From: an uncultured Eubacteriales bacterium
GTDB lineage: Bacteria; Bacillota; Clostridia; Peptostreptococcales; Anaerovoracaceae
DNA: 56,003 nt
Direction of reading: 5' to 3'
Assembly: GCA_905206455.1 (NCBI GenBank)
Contig: CAJLHL010000003.1
Location: 1-56,003 of the forward strand
Of the stretch, positions 42,964 through 50,263 are shown piece after piece (the stretch's first letter is position 1; each line of letters begins with the position of its first letter). The notes under the pieces are model-generated. The model was not told the origin of the DNA. It ran no database searches and saw only the letters and a list, made by a program, of their open reading frames with translations. Position numbers and translations under genes: made by a program.

Positions 42964-43658
42964 ATATCCTCCGATTGACTCTGTTGCCCTGCGGATTTCT
43001 CTGCCCGGACCGTCTTTCCGCCATTCTCTTTTCCGGAGCTGCTTCCGGAGGTTTCCGCTGCAGAATCACCGCGCCGGCCTTCTCCCGCCTCTTCTCGGAT
43101 GCTGAGCTCCGCCGTTTCCTCCGCCTTCTGTTTTCGCCTCTTCTCTGCGATCTCCGCGTCCTTCTTCTGTTTCCACAGTTCCCAGTCATTGTATTCGTCT
43201 CTCCAGGCTTCCTTCCACTCGTCTCTGTTCCAGTCATCCCAATCGGAATCATCATAAGACGATGAGCTCGCCGAAAAAGAATCGATCCGTCTTCCTTCGC
43301 TGTCAAAATGGGATTTTAGTTTCGCCTCTACAAAAAAGAGCGGGAAGACAAAACACAGAGCCTGCAGCAGTATGAGAACGATAACCGCTGCGGCTACCTC
43401 GTCCGCATCCGCTTTGATAATTTTTAAAACCAAGTCTGTCAGAAGCGTAGCGGCAGTGATATAAAATCCGAGATATACATAAAGTGTCCCTCCGTAATAA
43501 TTGGCGAAATCCCAGGTTTCCTGACTCAGCAGAGAGCGGCGCGTCCGATAACCGAACAGAACATTTCTCGTCTTCGGCGGATGCAGCATCATAAGAAGTC
43601 CCGATATTTCCATGATCGCCGGAAGAATTAGCGTGACCAGCGCAAATTTGATATCCAT
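42960..43658 (-). CDS. SdpI-like membrane protein with long charged C-terminal tail
   Basis: 232 residues; GGGAGAG before the ATG. Three spans in the first ~120 residues, with the family motif FGYRTRRSLLSQETWDFANYYGG after the first. The last ~115 residues are cytoplasmic or disordered: a Ser/Asp stretch, a Trp/Asp/Glu-rich part (DWDDWNRDEWKEAWRDEY), a coiled Lys/Glu/Ala region and a Gly/Ser/Glu-rich end. The tail is unlike known SdpI proteins. First gene of the SdpI-SdpI-MBOAT-DHHW operon. Confidence 0.7.
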   Translation of the reverse strand: MDIKFALVTLILPAIMEISGLLMMLHPPKTRNVLFGYRTRRSLLSQETWDFANYYGGTLYVYLGFYITAATLLTDLVLKIIKADADEVAAAVIVLILLQALCFVFPLFFVEAKLKSHFDSEGRRIDSFSASSSSYDDSDWDDWNRDEWKEAWRDEYNDWELWKQKKDAEIAEKRRKQKAEETAELSIREEAGEGRRGDSAAETSGSSSGKENGGKTVRAEKSAGQQSQSEDI

Positions 43659-43698
43659 ACTCTCTCCCTCGCTTTATTTCGTCTTAAACCTACAGTAA

Positions 43699-43727
43699 AG
43701 TATACAACATTTTAAATAGTAATTGAA
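43699..43727 (-). promoter_or_regulatory. Promoter of the SdpI-SdpI-MBOAT-DHHW operon
   Basis: Minus strand TTCAAT, 17-base spacer, TATACT, about 40 bases before the first start codon. Confidence 0.7.
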
Positions 43728-43812
43728 CTAAAAAAGACAGCTCCCAGAATTCCGCGGCGTCTTTCCTGCCGGTGCGCTGATTAAAATATTTCAAAACAGG
43801 AATTGCTCCTTC

Positions 43813-44025
43813 AAAAAACCAAAACCCCGCCGTTTCGGCGGGGTTTTGTAGGGTTAGGGTTTTGGGACCCGAATCTGCGCAGCGCAGAATTCGGGAACGT
43901 AAAGGTTATTTTAGTTATTGGGTATTTGCGTAATTCATCTATAAGCTGATGATGAGACCAGCCTTTCCTGCGCCGGCTTCTGTACGGGCGGAAATTCACC
44001 GGCTGTTCTGCAGGAACATATCTTC
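43813..44025 (-). ncRNA. Probable structured non-coding RNA, ~210 nt, class unknown
   Basis: Minus strand. It has a consensus promoter directly upstream and a perfect terminator at its end, but no credible protein. Predicted parts in order: hairpin 1, TTCCTGC (44016-44010) with GCAGGAA (43971-43965), enclosing GCCGG/CCGGC; a small GCTG/CAGC hairpin; an A-rich single-stranded segment of ~40 bases (AAATACCCAATAACTAAAAT region); hairpin 3, CCCGAAT-CTGCGC with GCGCAG-ATTCGGG (43892-43867); then the 12-bp terminator. A 62-codon ORF spans it (43999-43811) but runs through the terminator and is very Arg-rich, so I treat it as spurious. Known classes to consider are raiA RNA and 6S RNA; I could not match either with confidence. 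Confidence 0.7.
43814..43847 (-). terminator. Perfect terminator of the candidate ncRNA
   Basis: AAAACCCCGCCG and CGGCGGGGTTTT form a 12-bp stem with a 3-base loop, followed on the minus strand by GGTTTTTTG. The A4/T4 ends make it able to work in both directions. Confidence 0.93.
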
Positions 44026-44031
44026 AACTCC

Positions 44032-44060
44032 ATTATACATGTTTTTTGTTCTTTATTCAA
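44032..44060 (-). promoter_or_regulatory. Proximal promoter of the candidate ncRNA
   Basis: Minus strand TTGAAT, 17-base spacer, TATAAT; predicted start near 44025. Confidence 0.85.
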
Positions 44061-44124
44061 ATTTTTTGTCGAAATTTGCATTTTTATATCGATTCATGGA
44101 ACGATCTGTCTGAATCGCATATAT

Positions 44125-44153
44125 ATTCTATGTTGCACATTATGATTTGTCAA
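44125..44153 (-). promoter_or_regulatory. Second, upstream promoter
   Basis: Minus strand TTGACA, 17-base spacer, TAGAAT. It faces the candidate ncRNA, ~93 bases above the first promoter; no ORF lies between. The stretch 44154-44276 after glnN has only a weak TCCTG/CAGGA hairpin near 44170-44182 as possible glnN terminator. Confidence 0.75.
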
Positions 44154-44276
44154 CGGAATTTTCTCAAAGTCCTGAAACTCAGGATTCAAACTTCCTGCGC
44201 CAAACTCACAGCGGCAAAAGCCTGCCTGACGCGTCCGTGTCCGTTTTTTCACCATAAGGTATCCCAGACAATATTT

Positions 44277-46361
44277 TTATTTGATACTGAACATCATCTC
44301 ACCGTAAGACGGGAACGGCCAGTATTCCTCTGCAGTCAGTGTCTCAAGCTCATCTCCCGCGGACCGCAGTTCCTCCATAGCGGGAATAACCATATCGTGA
44401 AAATACTTGGCCTGCTCTGCGGACTTAAATTCTTTCGCTTTGAGAACGGCGTCTTCCAAGACGTCGATTTTATCGTTAAATACTGCCGCAAGATCGGAAA
44501 TTTTGGACAAAACGTCGCTTTCCGCCTTTATATTGACTCCCAGCTCTTTTTTCGCAAGGGCGGCACTGGCCAGCTCACTGCAGTAAGAGCTGACGGCAGG
44601 AGCGATATTTCGTCTCGCCATATCGATCATAGTGAGAGCCTCAATGTTTACTATTTTGCAGAAGCCTTCGATCTTAATTCCGTATCTCGCGTAAGATTCG
44701 ACTTCGGAGAAAATACCGTGGGTTTTAAACAACTCCACATTTTTCTTAGCGATCAGATACGGAATCGCTTCTACCGTACTGGTCAGATTGAGAAGACCTC
44801 TTTTTTCGGCTTCTTCCACCCAAGCGTCCGTATAGTTGTCGCCGTTGAAGATAATTCTCTGATGTTTTGTAAGAACGTCTCTGAGGAGAGCTTTTACTTC
44901 CGTCTCCACGTCATCGGCCTGTTCCAGACGATCCGCAAACTGACGGAAAGACTCCGCCACAATCGTATTTAAAACATAGCAGGCGTCGCCGATGGACATG
45001 TTGGATCCGGTCATTCGGAATTCGAACCGGTTGCCCGTAAAAGCCAGAGGAGACGTGCGGTTTCTGTCGGTATTGTCCCTCATAAAAGTAGGAAGCATGG
45101 TAGCGCCGAATTCCATCTTGGCTTCGTCGTATTTTTTCGGCTCCGTGCCGGAAACGATAGATTCCACCACATTCGTCAGCTCATCTCCCAGAAACATGGA
45201 AATAATCGCAGGAGGAGCTTCATGGCCGCCGAGACGGTGATCGTTGCCCGCACTGGCTACCGATACCCTGAGAAGATCCTGATATTCGTCTGCGGCCTGG
45301 ATAACCGCGGCGAGTGTGATGAGAAAAATCGTGTTTTCCTCCGGCTTTTTTCCCGGATCGAGCAGGCCGATGCCGGTATCGGTAGAAATCGACCAGTTCG
45401 TATGTTTACCGGAGCCGTTGACGCCGGCGAAAGGCTTTTCATGAAGCAAACACGCCATATCATGTCTCTCCGCCACTTTTTTGAGTATTTCCATAGTCAG
45501 CTGATTATGGTCGAGAGCCACGTTTGTCTCGGTATAAATCGGAGCCATCTCATGCTGGGATGGAGCGACTTCGTTATGTTCCGTCCTGGAAAGGATTCCC
45601 ACCTTCCAGAGTTCATTGTTGAGATCCTCCATAAATTCCTTAACTCTCGGTTTAATCGCGCCGAAATAGTGATCGTGGAGTTCCTGACGCTTCGGGGGCT
45701 TGGAGCCGAAAAGCGTTCTTCCACAGTAGACGAGGTCCGGACGCGCTTCGAAGATATCTCTGTCCACCAGGAAATATTCCTGCTCCGGTCCCACGGAAGT
45801 GACGATCTTTTTGACGTCATTCATGCCGAGAATCTTTGTAATCCGCAGCCCCTGCTTATTGATGGCATCCATAGAACGCAGAAGAGGCGTCTTTTCGTCC
45901 AGAGCCTCCCCCGCATAAGAACAGAACGCCGTGGGAATGCAGAGCGTCTTTTCTTTGATAAAAGCGTAGGAAGTAGGATCCCAGTTGGTATATCCTCTCG
46001 CCTCGAAAGTGGAGCGGATGCCTCCGGAAGGGAAGCTGGAGCCGTCCGGTTCTCCCTTGATCAGTTCTTTGCCGGAAAAGTCCATGATGACCGTACCGTC
46101 GCCGTTCGGACTGATAAACGCGTCATGTTTTTCCGCGGTCATCCCTGTCAGCGGCTGAAACCAGTGAGCGAAATGGGTCGCGCCCTTCTCGAGGGCCCAG
46201 TTTTTCATCTCCGCAGCGATGACATTCGCCACATCTACAGTCAGATCCGTACCCGTCTCCATAGACTCCTTGAGAGCCCTGTATGTGGCCTTGGGAAGAC
46301 GCTCTCTCATCACCGCGTCATTAAAGACCAGACTTCCGAAAATATCGTTTATTTTCTCCAT
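44277..46361 (-). CDS. glnN: Glutamine synthetase type III
   Basis: 694 residues from ATG at 46361 (AAGGAGA upstream); the open frame extends upstream without an RBS. Length and motifs are of the GSIII class, distinct from the ~450-residue GSI: N-terminal FGSLVFNDAVMRERLPKATY, FSGKELIKGEPDGSSFPSGGIRSTFEARGYTNWD, GPEQEYFLVDRD, ARTEHNEVAPSQHE-type segment (SRTEHNEVAPSQHE), NGSGKHTNWSI, GGHEAPPAIIS, DRNRTSPLAFTGNRFEFR. The enzyme makes glutamine from glutamate, ammonia and ATP. Glutamine is also the nitrogen donor for the GatCAB system nearby. Single gene with a consensus promoter. Confidence 0.97.
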   Translation of the reverse strand: MEKINDIFGSLVFNDAVMRERLPKATYRALKESMETGTDLTVDVANVIAAEMKNWALEKGATHFAHWFQPLTGMTAEKHDAFISPNGDGTVIMDFSGKELIKGEPDGSSFPSGGIRSTFEARGYTNWDPTSYAFIKEKTLCIPTAFCSYAGEALDEKTPLLRSMDAINKQGLRITKILGMNDVKKIVTSVGPEQEYFLVDRDIFEARPDLVYCGRTLFGSKPPKRQELHDHYFGAIKPRVKEFMEDLNNELWKVGILSRTEHNEVAPSQHEMAPIYTETNVALDHNQLTMEILKKVAERHDMACLLHEKPFAGVNGSGKHTNWSISTDTGIGLLDPGKKPEENTIFLITLAAVIQAADEYQDLLRVSVASAGNDHRLGGHEAPPAIISMFLGDELTNVVESIVSGTEPKKYDEAKMEFGATMLPTFMRDNTDRNRTSPLAFTGNRFEFRMTGSNMSIGDACYVLNTIVAESFRQFADRLEQADDVETEVKALLRDVLTKHQRIIFNGDNYTDAWVEEAEKRGLLNLTSTVEAIPYLIAKKNVELFKTHGIFSEVESYARYGIKIEGFCKIVNIEALTMIDMARRNIAPAVSSYCSELASAALAKKELGVNIKAESDVLSKISDLAAVFNDKIDVLEDAVLKAKEFKSAEQAKYFHDMVIPAMEELRSAGDELETLTAEEYWPFPSYGEMMFSIK

Positions 46362-46524
46362 GATATCGATTCTCCTTTTTATCGCTGACCGCTGGCACAA
46401 CCGCGGCCGCCCGGCTGTTTTCCCGGGAGAAAGCTGTATAGACGCCGCCACGCCGTCTCCGTATGCCAAAAAAGACACTACGGGCAGAAATCTGTCCGAT
46501 AGCGCCTTTGCTGTCGATGCGCTC

Positions 46525-46553
46525 AGTATACTGCCGCAAAATCAAAATGTCAA
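46525..46553 (-). promoter_or_regulatory. Consensus promoter of glnN
   Basis: Minus strand TTGACA, 17-base spacer, TATACT. The ~155-base leader is GC-rich with several small hairpins (for example CCGGGaaaacagCCGGG-type repeats) but matches no riboswitch known to me. Between here and aroE, 46573-46592 forms AAATGT/ACATTT around T6, a weak terminator at best. Confidence 0.92.
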
Positions 46554-46659
46554 GAAACCCTGTAATCCATAAATGTAAAAAAACATTTTAAAGCGTTTTC
46601 CGCCGTCTCATTTTATGAAACACTCTTCATCGGAGTCACGGAAATCCATTTTTGAAAAA

Positions 46660-47517
46660 CTATTTTTTTATCAGACGATCCCTGCATAAAGGATAGATGC
46701 GGCTGTATTCTTCGGCATAATTTAACCTGACATCCATAAAAATCTCAAAAGCAAGCAACCCCTGATAGATCAGCATCGCCATCCCGTTCATCGTTTCCAG
46801 TCCTCTCTGCCTCCCGTAGGCGAGAAATTTCGTCTCCCACGGATTATAGATCAGATCGCAGAGCAACGCCGCCGTACCGTCTAAAAACGATAAATCGGTA
46901 AAATCCGCATCTGTGCCGTACATTCCCAGAGAAGTGCAGTTTATGATGACGTCCGCATCCTTCGCCGCGTCTTTCATATTTTCCGAGGTCTGAGCCACGG
47001 CAAACGCATATTTCAGACCCTCGCAGAGTTTTTCTGCCCGAGCCTGCGTTCTGTTGAGAATCGTAATGCGTTCCACACCGTGTTCGGCTGCGCCCTGCAT
47101 GACAGCGCCCGCCACGCCGCCGGCTCCGATGATCACGATGCGGCTTCCTCTCAGATCGACGCCTCTGTCGGAAAACGACTGGAAAAGTCCTCTGACATCC
47201 GTATTATAGCCTATGAGCTTTCCATCGGTGATTTTTACCGTATTGACCGACTGATAGCGCGCCGCCTCCCCATCGATCTCATCGACGATCGACAGCAGCG
47301 CCTGTTTATGAGGCATGGTGGCGTTAAAACCGGAGAATTCCAGATTTCGCAGAGATTCTGCGTACCTGCGGAGCTCCGATGGTTTCACGTGAAACGGGAA
47401 ATAGACCGCATTGAAACCATTTGCCTGAATAATACTGTTGTGCATCAGCGGCGACAGAGAATGCTCGATGGGATCACCGATCACCGCCATTTTCTTTGTG
47501 TTGACATCTATGTTCAT
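46660..47517 (-). CDS. aroE: Shikimate dehydrogenase
   Basis: 285 residues. The enzyme reduces 3-dehydroshikimate to shikimate with NADPH on the aromatic amino-acid route. Substrate-site motifs: VIGDPIEHSLSPLMHN, FNATMPHK (normally NVTxPHK, the catalytic Lys is kept) and GYNTDVRGL (catalytic Asp). The dinucleotide-binding motif is IIGAGGVAGAV and the NADPH-discriminating loop is NRTQARAEKL. The C-terminus contains MLIYQGLLAFEIF. No other shikimate-pathway gene is nearby. RBS weak (GAGAAAG). A ~300-base leader precedes it. Confidence 0.95.
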   Translation of the reverse strand: MNIDVNTKKMAVIGDPIEHSLSPLMHNSIIQANGFNAVYFPFHVKPSELRRYAESLRNLEFSGFNATMPHKQALLSIVDEIDGEAARYQSVNTVKITDGKLIGYNTDVRGLFQSFSDRGVDLRGSRIVIIGAGGVAGAVMQGAAEHGVERITILNRTQARAEKLCEGLKYAFAVAQTSENMKDAAKDADVIINCTSLGMYGTDADFTDLSFLDGTAALLCDLIYNPWETKFLAYGRQRGLETMNGMAMLIYQGLLAFEIFMDVRLNYAEEYSRIYPLCRDRLIKK

Positions 47518-47815
47518 TCTTTCTCACCGTATTTTTATCTCACAGGAATTTTTTTAATCGGAGCAAAGTTCCTGTTCATCCGGTTATCACAAAAAGGAAA
47601 ATTTCCCAGTACAGAACCGAAAAATCATCCCTTCTTCCGGCTTTTAGCGAGGAACGGAACTCTTGGAAAAACCGGTATCCCTCAGAGAGAGAATACCCCC
47701 ACCATTTTTGGGGAGACTCACATGAGACCTTCCTCTGTTTACGCCGCAAGCAGGAACAGTGGTTCCTTTGTTCAACTAAACTCTCACTGCGTTTCTCTTG
47801 TAAATTTCTAAGCTG
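47518..47815 (-). other. Long structured 5' leader of aroE
   Basis: On the minus strand between promoter and start codon I see GGAAC-CACT-GTTCC, CCCC-aaaaatggt-GGGG and GGTAT...ATACC followed by GGTTTTT, i.e. three successive hairpins of which the last could act as a terminator. No T-box core, TPP, SAM, preQ1 or lysine riboswitch signature was recognised. Confidence 0.45.
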
Positions 47816-47820
47816 AAACT

Positions 47821-47829
47821 ATTATAACA
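47821..47829 (-). promoter_or_regulatory. Extended -10 promoter upstream of aroE
   Basis: Minus strand TGTTATAAT; -35 region weak. A further TGATATAAT at 47930-47922 may be a second start site. Confidence 0.6.
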
Positions 47830-47928
47830 TATTCTCCTGTTTTTCGCGTCATTGGCATATAACCAGATACAATAGAATGATTCTTTTCTCACGGCAGTGC
47901 CGCAAAGTCAGTAACCAGAGTCATTATA

Positions 47929-48057
47929 TCATAAGTCCGCGCCTTCGGACTGCCAATCATCAAGCATTTTGTGAAAATCTTTGCTTGTCCATTTTTCCAA
48001 ATAATTTTTATTCTCATCAAAGTCCGAAGGGATCTGCAGCTCGTGGAAAAGTATCAT
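47929..48057 (-). CDS. Possible small protein of 42 residues
   Basis: ATG at 48057, 12 bases after the permease stop codon; stop TGA at 47931. The peptide (MILFHELQIPSDFDENKNYL, then EKWTSKDFHKMLDDWQSEG and ADL) is acidic, with two Trp, and looks more protein-like than a random frame, but no Shine-Dalgarno is visible. It could be a genuine last gene of the permease operon, the remnant of a longer gene, or a leader peptide. Inverted repeats sit within it: CCTTCGGACT (48030-48021) against AGTCCGAAGG (47951-47942), and the latter can also pair with CGGACT (47939-47934). Confidence 0.4.
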   Translation of the reverse strand: MILFHELQIPSDFDENKNYLEKWTSKDFHKMLDDWQSEGADL

Positions 48058-48069
48058 TAGGCAATGACG

Positions 48070-49341
48070 TTACAATATCAGCCAGATGCAGATCACCGCG
48101 ATACCGAGCTGTATCGCATAATTCTGCAGACCGTACTTCAAATATTGTGAAATCCCCCATCGGGAGTTTTCCCCTCTCTCATTCTTAATTTTCGCATGAT
48201 TTACTTTATCGGAGAGAATAAATCCCGCTGTAGCGGACCACATGAACAGAGAACTTCCGCTGCAGATCGCCGCCGCGTAAGCCACAGCGATCCAATCGCA
48301 CTGACTTGCCGGCAGCCCGCTACAGATCTCCGTGATCACCGGCATCATCGCCGCCGCTGCAGGACCGGCTGAAAAAACTCCGGCGATCAGCGAAGTGATT
48401 ACCATGATAACGAGAATTAAAATTTTCGTATCCGCTATATTTCCCTGAAGATATTCCGCCATGAGAGTGAGAATTCCCGTTTGACTCACCACCTCCGCAA
48501 AGAATAAAAATGCCGCAATCGTAAGAACCGATTTAAAATCTATACTCTGTCTTACTTTTATTCCTTTCAGGCTGCAGACCGCCGCAGAGAGCGCATACCC
48601 CAGAACCGCGATTACCTCAGGGGGAATCGTCTCCTGCGGCACAAAACTCCAGGCCAGAAACATACACACCAGAATTACCGTTAACGGTCTCAGGACATCA
48701 GACCTCACCCTGATATTTTTATACTGACTCCTGAGGCAGCGGATCGCCAGCATACGCATATTTCCGTCATCCCTTTCTTTCTGGATCCGCATTCCCCAAT
48801 AAGCGATTAAAACGCAGGACGTCACAGCAAATAGAGGAAAGGCATGTGTCAGATAGCCTAAAAACGATGTGATTCCGCTGGTCATAATTACGATCGCCGG
48901 AAAGTCTCCCACAGGAGATGCAGCGCCTCCCGTATTGCTGAGCGCGAGAATCACCGCAAAAAATGTACTCACATACCGTTCATCCACATCGATGGTTTTC
49001 AGCAATACGAACATGACCGGAAGAACCATCATGACCGCCGTAATATTATTTAAAAAAGAAGAGATCAAAAACATCAGTATCCCGAAAAAGACGAGGCTCA
49101 ATCTCTTTCTTCCCTTCGACAGGGCCGCCAGACGGACTGACAATACCTGCATGATTCCGGTTTCGGTGATAAGATTTGTAAAAAGCTCCATGGAAATCAA
49201 AATGATCAGTACGTTAAACGAATAGTTCTCCATGATATTCTGAATCGGAATATGATTCGATAAAGCGGCGGCAGAAGCCGCCGCAAACATGCCTGCGATG
49301 AGCAGAACAGAAGAAGACTGTTTTATTCGGCTGAGATACAC
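48070..49341 (-). CDS. ArsB/NhaD-superfamily (SLC13-type) permease
   Basis: 423 residues, start GTG at 49341 after AGGAAGTG, overlapping the preceding gene by 19 bases. About 11-12 membrane spans. The two re-entrant motifs typical of the ion-transporter superfamily are visible: LNNITAVMMVLPVMFVLL and ALSNTGGAASPVGDFPAI (compare GANIGGxxTPIGDPPN of ArsB/NhaD), and in the second half FSAGPAAAAMMPVI and CSGSSLFMWSATAGF. The substrate (sodium/proton, arsenite, dicarboxylate or other) cannot be told. It is the last long gene of the five-gene operon starting with the ABC exporter. Confidence 0.82.
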   Translation of the reverse strand: MYLSRIKQSSSVLLIAGMFAAASAAALSNHIPIQNIMENYSFNVLIILISMELFTNLITETGIMQVLSVRLAALSKGRKRLSLVFFGILMFLISSFLNNITAVMMVLPVMFVLLKTIDVDERYVSTFFAVILALSNTGGAASPVGDFPAIVIMTSGITSFLGYLTHAFPLFAVTSCVLIAYWGMRIQKERDDGNMRMLAIRCLRSQYKNIRVRSDVLRPLTVILVCMFLAWSFVPQETIPPEVIAVLGYALSAAVCSLKGIKVRQSIDFKSVLTIAAFLFFAEVVSQTGILTLMAEYLQGNIADTKILILVIMVITSLIAGVFSAGPAAAAMMPVITEICSGLPASQCDWIAVAYAAAICSGSSLFMWSATAGFILSDKVNHAKIKNERGENSRWGISQYLKYGLQNYAIQLGIAVICIWLIL

Positions 49342-49931
49342 TCTGTCACTTCCTTTCCCTGCATAACCTCATGAAACTTTCTGTGGGAGATCTCCAGCCA
49401 GCCGTCATATTTTCCCGTCTTTTGCAGATCGGCATAGGGAAGAAACAGTTTCTGCCCCAGAAACCCTCCGTAATGTTCCGTCATGCGGTACACCTCTCTT
49501 GAGACCATTGTCCTGCCGCCCGCAAGAAATCCGCTCACCGCGATAACGCCGTTTTTCGGAGAAAAATCCTCCGGAAAAAAAGGTTCCCGGATCAGCTGAA
49601 TATCTACGGTTTTCAGAAGATTTTTCCCGATTCGTTCGCACATCTCCGGATCCATATCCGAGGGCAGAACGATTAAAACAGATTCGATATTTTCCGGGTA
49701 TTCCGCCAGCTTTTCGATCAGAGCAATTTCCGGTGTCAGCAGAAAAATTTTTTTCTTTCCTTTTTTAGCGATTCCTTTCGCATAAGCTTCTATCCTCTCC
49801 CCGATATCTGCGGAGGGAAGAGGCATATCCGCCGCTATTCTTTCCGCCGCATCTGCGCTGCCCAATGCGGGCAGCAGATTCAGCGAAGTCTCAAAATACC
49901 CTACTTCTTTTACGATTTCTCTGATGTTCAT
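49323..49931 (-). CDS. Unknown soluble protein, coupled to the permease
   Basis: 202 residues; GGGGGAAGAG before the ATG, start overlapping the previous gene by four bases (ATGA). No signal peptide or membrane span. The middle has alternating strands and helices of Rossmann type (KKKIFLLTPEIALIEKLAEY, IESVLIVLPSDMDPEMCERI, VDIQLIREPFFPEDF, KNGVIAVSGFLAGGRTMVSREVYRM). The late GWLEISHRKFHEVM segment has Trp and His. I do not recognise a family. The tight overlap with the permease downstream suggests that it serves that transporter, for example as a regulator or substrate-handling enzyme; this is inference. Confidence 0.65.
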   Translation of the reverse strand: MNIREIVKEVGYFETSLNLLPALGSADAAERIAADMPLPSADIGERIEAYAKGIAKKGKKKIFLLTPEIALIEKLAEYPENIESVLIVLPSDMDPEMCERIGKNLLKTVDIQLIREPFFPEDFSPKNGVIAVSGFLAGGRTMVSREVYRMTEHYGGFLGQKLFLPYADLQKTGKYDGWLEISHRKFHEVMQGKEVTECISAE

Positions 49932-50263
49932 CTCTCTTCCCCCTGCCTGGCTTCTACTGTATCAGATTCGAAAACACTCACGTTATCCACAGGCAGCGGA
50001 AGTTGTTTTGTTCTATCTTTCGGACTGCAGGCCGGGTCTTTCTCCGTGCGGGCTTCCCGCCCGAACGCTCCGTCTCCCCTGTTTTCGCTCTCCTGCTTTC
50101 GCATCATCTTTGTCAGGTAGATTATCAGATTTGACAATACTGCCATTTCGTAAGGCGCCTCGTCGATAACTTCAGAGAACGCATCGCCCGCAGCGCCGTA
50201 CAACTCGATATACTCGCGGTTCATCATTTCATCTATCATAGAAAACCGATATCCTCTTAACAT
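49928..50263 (-). CDS. Unknown small protein A, paralogous to the preceding gene
   Basis: 111 residues; GGAGG eight bases before the ATG, start inside the end of the upstream gene. Residues ~8-55 are helical and contain EAPYEMAVLSNLIIYLTKMMRK; the rest is polar, charged and probably disordered. The helical part lines up with the end of the upstream protein (NAPPEIAVLTLQIMEMIRR). No signal peptide. Function unknown; it may be a small partner or substrate of the ABC exporter two genes upstream. Confidence 0.6.
   Translation of the reverse strand: MLRGYRFSMIDEMMNREYIELYGAAGDAFSEVIDEAPYEMAVLSNLIIYLTKMMRKQESENRGDGAFGREARTEKDPACSPKDRTKQLPLPVDNVSVFESDTVEARQGEER

Noticed and set aside
43811..43999. 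62-codon minus-strand ORF within the candidate ncRNA
   Set aside because: It runs through a perfect transcription terminator, lacks a Shine-Dalgarno and is extremely Arg-rich; better explained as chance coding in a structured RNA.
44046..44972. 308-codon plus-strand open frame overlapping the end of glnN
   Set aside because: Antisense shadow of glnN and of the ncRNA promoter region; His/Phe/Arg-rich, no RBS, no domain.
45222..46388. 388-codon plus-strand open frame
   Set aside because: Fully antisense to glnN, whose motifs are unmistakable; composition is typical of a complementary-strand shadow.
46560..46585. TGTAAT...TGTAAA as a third WalR box
   Set aside because: The spacer is 7 bases instead of 5 and it lies upstream of a complete consensus promoter for glnN without other support.
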